Positions 45,701-51,503 of a DNA stretch of 51,503 nt are shown in pieces. A program made the translations under genes and the position numbers. The stretch's first letter is position 1; every line of letters starts with the position of its first letter. Below the pieces are notes generated by a model that was not told the DNA's origin, did not search any database, and was given only the letters and a program-made list of their open reading frames with translations. This DNA is from Verrucomicrobiaceae bacterium (GTDB lineage Bacteria; Verrucomicrobiota; Verrucomicrobiia; Verrucomicrobiales; Verrucomicrobiaceae). Location: assembly GCA_027490195.1 (NCBI GenBank), contig JAIXYN010000017.1:1-51503 (forward strand). Direction: 5' to 3'.

Positions 45701-46679
45701 TCGACGCCGTCCAGCGCGACTCGATTTTCTGACGCACCGTGTCGAGAGCCGACTGCCGCTGTTTCCTCTCGGCTTCCAATTGGGCTGCTTTCTCCTCCCA
45801 CTGCTTCGTTTGCGCATCGAGCTCCGCTGTCGGCTGGACGCTGAGTCCCGCCCAAAGCGCGGCTAGGTAAGTCGCGTTGAGTTTCTCCTCCGCCGCAACT
45901 TCCGCGATGGCGGTGGCACCGCCACGATTAAGGCGGTCGCGATGTTTCAGCGTCGCCACGAGATGCGCCTCGATCGGCGGCTCCCCATTGGGTCCAGCAT
46001 AGCGCGAGTGAAAACTGCGTAACGTCTTCTCAGCCTCCGCCGCCCAGTCCGGACCGTCCGAGGAGGTCGAGAAACGGAAGCCCGTGGGCAGCAGCACCGC
46101 CCGCGCCGCGACATAGCGTGCGGCCTGATGATAGCGTTCGACCAACCCGGGCCTCATTGGCATTGCCTCGCCGACATTGGCAAAGCCCTCGCCGCCCACG
46201 CTATCAGGCGCAAACTCTCCGGCCCGCGTCGGCTGCATGTCCACACCCGTGAGATCACGCACCGCATGGTCATACTCCGCATTGGTCAGCCGGCGCAGCG
46301 TCACCGGCCCAGGGTCGCCCGCGTGCGCCGCCGCCATCGCATCCACCGCTGCCTCGATCCAGCTGAGCAACTGATCGCGTTCGGCCAGGCTCGGCTGCGC
46401 AGCCTTCTTTGGCGGCATGTCGCCATCGTTCAACCGCACTGCAATGTCCTCCAGCACCTTCGGCTGCGCGAGCAGCGCCTCAGCGTTGCCCAGGCTGGTG
46501 AGATCGAGTTCGTTGTCCTTGGGCTCTTTGCCGTGGCATTTCCCGCAGGTCTTCACCATCAACGGATGAATCCGCTCCGCATACACCTTCGCTTGTTCAC
46601 TCGCACCATCACCAGCGACAGCCGTGAGCGTGAGGCACACGACTGAAGAGGGGATGAGGAATCGGATCAGCGGACTCAT
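42762..46679 (-). CDS. DUF1587/1595/1592/1588/1585 c-type heme protein (second copy)
   Basis: This 1305-residue exported protein has a signal peptide (1-22). The heme motif is C45-G-K-C48-H49, then DUF1587 (PVTLRRLTNAEYDHAVRDLTGV, about 100-165). A coiled-coil-like helical insert lies at about 275-325 (QWEEKAAQLEAERKQRQSALD). The usual DUF1595-1592-1588-1585 chain occupies about 920-1290, with CAACH before VRIDPYGMTLEQFDAIGR. It is the first gene after the GntR regulator and the largest pair partner of the DUF1552 protein at 39853-41157. A 191-base gap follows it, the longest in this operon, so an internal promoter there is possible. Redox function is inferred from the motifs only. Confidence 0.85.
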   Translation of the reverse strand: MSPLIRFLIPSSVVCLTLTAVAGDGASEQAKVYAERIHPLMVKTCGKCHGKEPKDNELDLTSLGNAEALLAQPKVLEDIAVRLNDGDMPPKKAAQPSLAERDQLLSWIEAAVDAMAAAHAGDPGPVTLRRLTNAEYDHAVRDLTGVDMQPTRAGEFAPDSVGGEGFANVGEAMPMRPGLVERYHQAARYVAARAVLLPTGFRFSTSSDGPDWAAEAEKTLRSFHSRYAGPNGEPPIEAHLVATLKHRDRLNRGGATAIAEVAAEEKLNATYLAALWAGLSVQPTAELDAQTKQWEEKAAQLEAERKQRQSALDTVRQKIESRWTASKRVLVESKVAEAGSVPFEHKVSVRRGELLLLTVQPNQNHGADSTLIEWTIRETTGDQRRWSVADVIPDLLKSNPRPDKHGATWSFLETTSAPVFLTEPRDSNAGRTEVKSWSLGSEPSVFVNTAAEPLQVWTKLPARSVFVHPGPKRPVTVAWTSPIDAELVVSGRVADAHPSKGDGVSFELSHLAAPELGQALAGLGVKPAPLPAVGLPPDIMGLVREKWRTATSDPAPVLAAITAMQVRLFWSNYRRHNVLAVGNGVPAWVDIHRVVAREQVQGAAREPIFRLVARQVAPAIPGTFVVWDRLRLESGDGPTLVLAEHAELRAAVEAACGLRFGHHPQGRPVPPNALVTEAGSEVRIDLRKLPAPLLKSLTLPRFLRADVSLDAGSPETATVQALLLAEPDLMDAKQTREGRINPTSWRSGDPLIADEPEPRVAQIVHSRVAVERARPAAEFRALFPPAVLFEPVIPRDAQGSLFMFHREDEPLRRLLLDETGRAKLERLWSELHFLREDAPANTLMYAELLKLYSQKGQAQMHFFIQTFEERLKRDDAALLADQAAAEPRHLDALLAFATRAWRRSLSADERETILASYRADRAEGIKHDPALRAALARVLSSPWFLYRVEQPAAGPRWQPVSGDELATRLSFLLWDSIPDEELRAAAPRLHEPAVMEAQVRRMIKDSRTRGMAEEFGARWLGVRDFVTNHGRSLKDFPEFTPAVRDALAEEPVRFFEDLLIKDRAVSDVIATDAVIVNDVLAKHYGILGVAGPEWRRVEKVAAYGRGGLLGLGAVLAKQSAAARTSPIKRGAWVAHMLGDRLPKPPPNVPPLPDAVPAGLSVRELTERHRKDANCAACHVRIDPYGMTLEQFDAIGRLRPASTMKPGESRATLRDGTDVHDFAGLRNYVAGPRREDLLRTLARKLTGYALSRAVLPSDRELVDEVTKTMIAGGSWSEALLVIVRSEPFRCIRPAAGTLKSAENRTK

Positions 46680-46718
46680 GGTTGGAGCGGTGAGTGGATT
46701 TTCGTGATGCCGACAAAA

Positions 46719-47378
46719 TCATTCTTTCTCCGGCACTACCGGCAGCCATTCGCGCCAGCTCAGGATGTGCTGGCGCATGAGGCGCTCGCACTCGGTCGGC
46801 GACTTGTTTTTGAAAGTCTGGACCACACCTTGGTGACTGCTCACAGTCTCTGCACGCGTGCCGCGCGTTTGGAGTTGCTTTGAGCGATGCAACCGCCCCA
46901 GCCAAAGTTCCAACTCACTGCGTAGCGAATGCCAAAGCTTGAGCAGCCGTGCATTCCCCGATGCCTCCAGAATGATCTCGTGAAAATCGAGATCCAAATG
47001 CGTGACTTGAAGCAACGTGGTGGCCTTGCTCGTGGCCTTAATATTTTTCTCAAGACGCGAGCAGTCTTCGCGCAAGGCTGGCGCAGCCAATCGCGCCGCC
47101 ACGGGTTCCAGCGCGAGACGCAGCACATACAGCTCTTCAAAATCATGCGGCGTCAGGTCTTTGACATAGGCCCGGCCGGTGCCACTGAACTCCACCAACC
47201 CTTCGCGTTCGAGAGTGAACAACGCCTCCCGCACTGGCACGCGACTGACGCCAAGCCGTTGCGCAACGGCAGACTCAGCGAGGAGATGACCGGGAGAGAT
47301 CTCCCCATCGAGGATTTCTTGCCGGAGACGGGATACGGTGATGTCGGAGCGGGTGGTTGCAGCTGGAGGCAAGTTCAT
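46719..47378 (-). CDS. GntR family transcriptional regulator, FCD (FadR-like) type
   Basis: This 219-residue repressor or activator has an N-terminal winged helix-turn-helix (about 8-75; LRQEILDGEISPGHLLAESAVAQRLGVSRVPVREALFTLEREGLV). A helical FCD ligand domain (about 80-210) carries metal-site-type histidines (HLDLDFHEIILEASGN, then SSHQGVV). FCD regulators usually sense organic acids or sugar acids. The ATG at 47376-47378 gives the normal N-terminus; a longer reading to 47432 would run through the operator. It leads the minus-strand operon, 39 bases before the first heme-protein gene, and a perfect inverted repeat with GTATAC half-sites stands directly upstream, so autoregulation of the whole unit is likely. 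Confidence 0.9.
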   Translation of the reverse strand: MNLPPAATTRSDITVSRLRQEILDGEISPGHLLAESAVAQRLGVSRVPVREALFTLEREGLVEFSGTGRAYVKDLTPHDFEELYVLRLALEPVAARLAAPALREDCSRLEKNIKATSKATTLLQVTHLDLDFHEIILEASGNARLLKLWHSLRSELELWLGRLHRSKQLQTRGTRAETVSSHQGVVQTFKNKSPTECERLMRQHILSWREWLPVVPEKE

Positions 47379-47381
47379 GAG

Positions 47382-47405
47382 GTATACCGTTTCAATACGG
47401 TATAC
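47382..47405. promoter_or_regulatory. Probable GntR/FCD operator
   Basis: GTATACCGT (47382-47390) and ACGGTATAC (47397-47405) form a perfect 9-base inverted repeat with a 6-base spacer, ending three bases before the regulator's ATG. Each arm also contains GTATAC, itself palindromic and close to the core recognised by many FCD-type GntR proteins. Binding here would block the regulator's own leader and the operon behind it. A TTGAAA hexamer (minus strand, 47416-47421) could be a -35 box but no clear -10 partner is seen. Confidence 0.7.
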
Positions 47406-47550
47406 TGTTAGAGCTCTTTCAATCCAGAACAAATATCATTGAGCACCAGAGTGCAGACGTTCGTCGAAGTCGAGAATGATAGCGATGATGCGACTGGGCC
47501 AAAGATGTTCTGACTTGTGGATACCAGTCCCGCTTCACAAACCGCAACGA

Positions 47551-48654
47551 TCAACGCGTGCTGAACTGATGGATGGTGGAGGTGCGGTAGGTCTCACCTG
47601 AACGGAGGATGGTAGTTGGGAACTCAGCGTGATGAACGGAATCGGGATGATGCTGCGTCTCCAGGCAGATGCCGTGGAGGCGGTCATAGCTCTGGCCGCC
47701 TTTGCCTTTGACCGGCGTGGTGTAGGTGGCGGTGTAGAGCTGTATGCCGGGCTGGTCGGTGAGGATTTGCATCACACGGCCGCTCTTGGGCTCATAGACC
47801 TCTGCGGCGAGCGAGGGCTTGGTTTGCGGCTTGTCGGCGAGAACGAAGGCGTGGTCGTAGCCACCGATGGAAATTTTATCAATGCGGCCACCGATGACTT
47901 CGCTCTTGGTGAAATCATATGGGGTGCCAGCCACTGGCAGCAGCCTTCCCGTGGGCAATAGGTCCGCATCGGTTTCAAGATAGCGCTGCGACTGCAAAGT
48001 GAGCCGATGGTCGAGCACGGTGCCGCTGCCAGCACCGGCGAGATTGAAGTAAGTATGATTGGTGAGGTTGATAGGCGTGGCTTTGTCAGTCGTGGCCTCA
48101 TACTCGATGACGAGCGCATCCTCCTCCGTGAGCACATAAGTGACGCGGGTGTTGAGATTGCCGGGGAAACCCTGGTCGCCATCCTTGCTGAGGTAGGTCA
48201 GGCGCAAAGCGGGTCCGCGTGAGTCGGTGACGATTTCCGCTTTCCAAATGACCTTGCTGAAACCCTTCAATCCACCGTGCAAGTGGAAGTTGGTCTTCGG
48301 ATGCAGATCCAGCGTGTAGGACTTGCCATCGAGTTCGAACTTGCCGCCCGCGATGCGATTGGCGACGCGCCCGGTGATGCAACCGAAATACACGCCTCCG
48401 TTGTGCTCTTCGTATTCGGCCAAGGTGTCGAATCCGAGTGCGATGTCGGCGGTCTTGCCGGCACGGTCGGGCACATGCAGTTCGTTGATGATGCCGCCCA
48501 AGGTGATGACCTTCGCGACAAGGCCATGCTTGTTCTTCAAGTTATAGCGCTCGACGGATTCGCCATCACGAGTGGTGCCAAAGTGGTCTTTGGTGACTTC
48601 AGCCTGAGCGGAGATGAGGCCGACGGTTAGTAGGGTGAGGATGAGGTACTTCAT
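47551..48654 (-). CDS. Secreted aldose 1-epimerase (galactose mutarotase type)
   Basis: This 367-residue mutarotase has a signal peptide (1-18), so it acts in the periplasm. The family sites are present: GCITGRVANRI (91-101), FHLHGG with His124/His126, the general acid His200 in NLTNHTYFNLAG, and the base Glu332 in ICLETQHHPDS. It interconverts alpha and beta anomers of an aldose. It lies downstream of an MFS transporter gene and about 170 bases upstream of the GntR-led operon on the same strand. This placement supports sugar processing outside the cytoplasm before lactonase action. The start was chosen at the ATG before the signal peptide; a longer reading enters the transporter gene. Confidence 0.9.
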   Translation of the reverse strand: MKYLILTLLTVGLISAQAEVTKDHFGTTRDGESVERYNLKNKHGLVAKVITLGGIINELHVPDRAGKTADIALGFDTLAEYEEHNGGVYFGCITGRVANRIAGGKFELDGKSYTLDLHPKTNFHLHGGLKGFSKVIWKAEIVTDSRGPALRLTYLSKDGDQGFPGNLNTRVTYVLTEEDALVIEYEATTDKATPINLTNHTYFNLAGAGSGTVLDHRLTLQSQRYLETDADLLPTGRLLPVAGTPYDFTKSEVIGGRIDKISIGGYDHAFVLADKPQTKPSLAAEVYEPKSGRVMQILTDQPGIQLYTATYTTPVKGKGGQSYDRLHGICLETQHHPDSVHHAEFPTTILRSGETYRTSTIHQFSTR

Positions 48655-48673
48655 GGATTGGTGGAGTGGTGGG

Positions 48674-49960
48674 TTATTCGTGCAGACGTTCGTCAGAGTT
48701 GATGAAGGCCCAGCAGATGGCACCGAGGAAGTAGCTAAGAGCGAAGAGGCCCATGTTAATGCTCCAGTTGTTATTGGTAGCGGCGAGCACGAGCGGCACG
48801 GCCATGGGCGCGATGGCTCCGCCGACTTGGCCCATCATGTTCATGCTGCCGGAGAGTGCGCCGGTGTGGCGTCCACCAACGTCCATGCACGCACCCCAGG
48901 CACCAGGCATGGCGAGATCGCTGCACAAAGCCGCGAGACCAATGGCGAGCACGGAGGCCACGGGTGTGTGAAGTTGCATCGAGACAAGCAGCATGAGACC
49001 CGCAGCACCCATGCCAAGCACTCCCAGCCACCGGCGCGTGCGGGCGATGCTGCCGAGCCACACATCCAAACGCGCCGAAAGCAGACCCGCGAGGATGGAG
49101 CCGATGCCACCAAAAAACAGCGGCACACAGGCCAGCAAGGCCCGCTGCATATCGCCCATGTCGGTGAACTGTTCCTTCAGATACGTGGGGAACCAAGTGA
49201 TGTAGAAATACCAGGCGTAAGACATGAAGAAATACTGCGCCCAGAGCATCCAGACCGTGCGGGAGGCCAGCAGCTTTGCCCACGGCATGGAATGGTCACC
49301 GCCGTGCTGCGTTTCCCCGATGACAGCCAACTCGGCAGCACTGACGCTGGGATGATCCTTCGGATGATCGCGGAACCAGCGGTAGAACATCAGCGCCCAC
49401 ACCACACCCAGCAGACCGAAGATCAGAAACACCCAGCGGTAATGCAGGCCAAGCCCGAACTTACCCTCACCACCGTTCGCCAGCATCCAGCCGACAATGA
49501 GCGGTGTGAAAGCCCCACCCCAGCGGGCGCTCAGCCACAGGATGCCCTGTGCTTTGACGCGCTCGGTGGCCGGAAACCAATTGGCAAACGCCTTCGTGAT
49601 GTTGGGAAAGCAACCCGCCTCGCCCATGCCAAAGAAGAACCGGCTGACCACCAGCGACGCAAGGTTCCACGCCCAACCCGTGGCCACTGTGAAGATAGAC
49701 CACATGCCCACCACCCGCATCAGCACCTTGCGAGGCCCGATGCGATCTCCGAGCCAGCCGCCAGGAATCTCAAACAACGCATAAGCCCAGCCAAACGCTG
49801 TAAAGGCATAGCCCATCTGGATTTTCGTCAACCCCAGATCCTCCTGCATCGTCGGAGCCGCCTGCGAAATGCAGACGCGGTCCACATAAGTGATGATCGC
49901 CAAGGTAACAGCGAAAAAGAGCACGACGCGGCGTGCTTGGCTTGGTGGAGATTGAGTCAT
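48674..49960 (-). CDS. MFS transporter, ACS (hexuronate/sugar-acid) type
   Basis: This is a 428-residue inner-membrane transporter with about twelve hydrophobic segments. The first segment ends in YVDRVCISQAAPTMQEDLGL, and GYAFTAFGWAYALFEIPGGWLGDRIGPRKVL follows; both are typical of hexuronate and glucarate carriers of the ACS family. It ends 19 bases before the mutarotase, suggesting a transport-plus-mutarotation unit for one sugar or sugar acid. It is clearly different from the transporter at 27065-28351. No Shine-Dalgarno precedes the ATG. Confidence 0.9.
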   Translation of the reverse strand: MTQSPPSQARRVVLFFAVTLAIITYVDRVCISQAAPTMQEDLGLTKIQMGYAFTAFGWAYALFEIPGGWLGDRIGPRKVLMRVVGMWSIFTVATGWAWNLASLVVSRFFFGMGEAGCFPNITKAFANWFPATERVKAQGILWLSARWGGAFTPLIVGWMLANGGEGKFGLGLHYRWVFLIFGLLGVVWALMFYRWFRDHPKDHPSVSAAELAVIGETQHGGDHSMPWAKLLASRTVWMLWAQYFFMSYAWYFYITWFPTYLKEQFTDMGDMQRALLACVPLFFGGIGSILAGLLSARLDVWLGSIARTRRWLGVLGMGAAGLMLLVSMQLHTPVASVLAIGLAALCSDLAMPGAWGACMDVGGRHTGALSGSMNMMGQVGGAIAPMAVPLVLAATNNNWSINMGLFALSYFLGAICWAFINSDERLHE

Positions 49961-50028
49961 TATCGTTCAGGTAGGGAGTAGGGCTCACGAAGCGGCGCGA
50001 GCAGCAGGGCGGTAAGTGCCGAGTGAAA

Positions 50029-50043
50029 CAGCCTGCCAGGCTG
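50029..50043 (-). terminator. Small hairpin between DUF1592 gene and MFS gene, possible terminator
   Basis: CAGCCTG and CAGGCTG flank a single base, giving a stem of about six pairs with a three-base loop; TTTC follows on the minus strand. It stands 60 bases after the stop of the gene at 50103. Strength is doubtful because the T-run is short. Confidence 0.3.
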
Positions 50044-50102
50044 ATGTCACAATAATGCGGGCAACGGTGAGTGTGTCTTTCATCATAAAGATGAGGCAAG
50101 GG

Positions 50103-51503
50103 TCATGGCTGCCGCATCAACTCACTGGTGGTGATGAGATGGATGAGGTCGCGGAGGGCGTAGCCTTTCGCTTTCCATTCGGCTTGCAAACGGCGGAGGG
50201 CGGGCTGGTCGGTGAAGCCGAGTGGGCGACCGAGGCCGTAAGTGAGGAGGCGATGGGCGAGGTTTTGCGCGAGGAGGTCGGGGTGCTTGGTGAGGTAGGC
50301 GCGGATGTCGGCGGGGTTGTTGACGGGCTGGCCGCGATACTCGCCGCTGGTGTCGATGGCAGCACCGTTCGGGTAAGCGCTGCGGAAGTGACCGATGGGG
50401 TCGTAGGCTTCGAGAGCGAAGCCGAGGGGATCGATCTTGGCGTGGCAGTCGGCGCAGGCTTGCACGCTGCGATGCTTCTCCAACTGCTGGCGGATGGTGG
50501 TGGCTCCGCGGATGTCGGGCTCGATGGTTGGCACATCCGGCGGAGGCGGGCTGGGCGGTGTGCCGAAGAGTTTCTCGAGCAACCACACGCCGCGCTTTAC
50601 AGGCGAGGTCTCGACGCCGTTGGCGGTGATGGTGAGGATGCTGGCTTGGCCGAGCAATCCACGCCTTGGTGAATCCGCAGGCAGGCTAAAGCGTTGCACA
50701 TGGTCGCCGCTGACGTTGGGCAGTTCATAGAGCCGCGCGAGTCCGGCATTGAGATAGGTGAAGTCGGCATCGACGAGCGCGGTGACGGGTTTGTTGGTGC
50801 GGATGAGTTCGGCGATGAAGCGCCAGGTTTCTTCTTTCATCGCGGGCTCCAATCGGTCGATGTGATAGGCAGGAAAGGTTTCCTTTGAGGGCGGCATGGT
50901 GCCCAGCTTGTTCAAGCCGAGCCATTGCTCCGTGAAGAGTCGCAGGAAACGATCCCCACGTGGCGATTCGAGTAGGCGGTCGGTTTCGGTGATGATGGCT
51001 TTAGTATCGAGAGCACTTTTGTTCGCCATCGAACGCAGTTTGTCATCAGGAGGACCGGCGGTGAGGAAGTAGGAGAGGCGGGTCGCGAGTTGTATCGGGG
51101 TGATGGTCTTCGCGGCTGATTCCGGCTCGGTGAGAAACAAAAACTCCGAGGAACAAAGCAGCGCTTTAAACACAGGCCGCGCGGCGTCGGTATAGCGCGT
51201 CTTGCCATCAAGACCCTTTTGCAGGGCACTCACATAGGGAGCGATGTCATCACTGGTCACGTCACGACGAAAAAGACGGCTGGCGAGGGCTTCCAGCTCG
51301 GATTGCAGGCGAGCGGGTTCGATTTGTTTTTCATCGGGCGCGATACTGGCAAACAACAGCGACCGTGCGGGATGCACTTTGTCGTCGCGCATGGGGCCGG
51401 TGACTTGCCAGTAATGAACGCGCACCTCGGGGCCTTGGTAGAGGTGTCGGTAGAGCTTGTCGCGCTCCGCACGTAGGGCGAGATTTTCCCAGACGTGCCT
51501 CTC
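50103..51503 (-). CDS. DUF1595/1592/1588/1585 protein, 5' end outside the window
   Basis: This is the C-terminal portion (about 466 residues) of a large DUF1592-type heme protein. The frame stays open to the right edge, so the start lies beyond 51503. Visible blocks are DUF1595 (LASRLFRRDVTSDDIAPYV), DUF1592 (QLATRLSYFLTAGPPDDKLR...LFTEQWLGLNKLG), DUF1588 (RGLLGQASILTITANGVETSPVKRGVWLLEKL), the heme-type CADCH before AKIDPLGFALEAYDPIGHFR, and DUF1585 (LAHRLLTYGLGRPLGFTD...TTSELMRQP). It differs in detail from the three other copies and belongs to a subgroup ending without an extension. Whether a DUF1552 partner exists upstream cannot be seen. Confidence 0.82.
   Translation of the reverse strand, partial: ERHVWENLALRAERDKLYRHLYQGPEVRVHYWQVTGPMRDDKVHPARSLLFASIAPDEKQIEPARLQSELEALASRLFRRDVTSDDIAPYVSALQKGLDGKTRYTDAARPVFKALLCSSEFLFLTEPESAAKTITPIQLATRLSYFLTAGPPDDKLRSMANKSALDTKAIITETDRLLESPRGDRFLRLFTEQWLGLNKLGTMPPSKETFPAYHIDRLEPAMKEETWRFIAELIRTNKPVTALVDADFTYLNAGLARLYELPNVSGDHVQRFSLPADSPRRGLLGQASILTITANGVETSPVKRGVWLLEKLFGTPPSPPPPDVPTIEPDIRGATTIRQQLEKHRSVQACADCHAKIDPLGFALEAYDPIGHFRSAYPNGAAIDTSGEYRGQPVNNPADIRAYLTKHPDLLAQNLAHRLLTYGLGRPLGFTDQPALRRLQAEWKAKGYALRDLIHLITTSELMRQP

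Noticed and set aside
48614..49981. Long + strand open frame opposite the mutarotase and MFS genes
   Set aside because: It is the antisense of two clear genes, has no signal, domain or family-like sequence, and is explained by codon bias in GC-rich DNA.

Overview
The window looks like chromosomal DNA from a member of the PVC superphylum, most likely a Verrucomicrobiaceae-type bacterium (Prosthecobacter or Verrucomicrobium relatives). The evidence is indirect. It carries four large DUF1592/DUF1588/DUF1585 proteins with c-type heme motifs, two Tat-exported DUF1552 proteins, a DUF6797/heme protein, two FGly-type sulfatases, ACS-family MFS transporters, high GC, and almost no Shine-Dalgarno sequences. 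No rRNA, tRNA, transposase, phage gene or CRISPR array was seen.

Layout. Genes from 163 to 22452 run almost all on the + strand. Genes from 23072 to the right edge run all on the - strand. The two blocks converge on a gene-free stretch (22453-23071). (1) 0.1-7.2 kb: a proline/hydroxyproline theme. It has a 4-hydroxyproline 2-epimerase-type enzyme, an exported DPP-IV-like S9 peptidase, a low-GC hypothetical gene, a FAD D-amino-acid dehydrogenase, a coupled secreted zinc metallopeptidase and a PAS-AraC regulator. (2) 7.3-18.3 kb: a secreted Sel1-C39 peptidase, then a sulfated-glycan theme with two sulfatases, a DUF6797/LamG/heme/propeller protein, a SASA-type esterase and an unrecognised secreted protein. 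(3) 18.3-22.5 kb: an Fe-S L-serine dehydratase and a PA14-containing DUF1592 cytochrome. (4) 23.1-47.4 kb: sixteen co-directional genes that look like one very long operon. A GntR/FCD regulator leads it, and a perfect GTATAC-containing inverted repeat sits just upstream of that regulator's start codon. (5) 47.5-51.5 kb: a periplasmic aldose 1-epimerase, a second MFS transporter and the 3' part of another DUF1592 gene.

How the genes may work together. Region 4 mixes exported redox proteins (two DUF1592 cytochrome/DUF1552 Tat pairs, a TIM-barrel hydrolase-like protein, a beta-propeller and an SMP-30 lactonase) with a cytoplasmic oxidative branch. That branch has two SDRs, a FAH-family hydrolase, a 2-hydroxyacid dehydrogenase, a malate:quinone oxidoreductase homologue, a fused E1 alpha/beta and E2 of a 2-oxoacid dehydrogenase, and an MFS importer. 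With the mutarotase next door this resembles a non-phosphorylative deoxy-sugar oxidation route (lactonase, 2-keto-3-deoxy-acid dehydrogenase, diketo-acid hydrolase, pyruvate/lactate oxidation). The dehydratase step and E3 are not in the window. The extracellular DUF1592/DUF1552 layer has no assigned chemistry and is the best candidate for an undescribed system.

A family of composite intergenic repeats (two hairpins plus a conserved tail) occurs three times in the + strand half (1081-1228, 4141-4290, 14821-14980). A pair of duplicated decamers forms an inverted-repeat element at 22580-22689. Product calls rest on reading motifs by eye; no database search was run.
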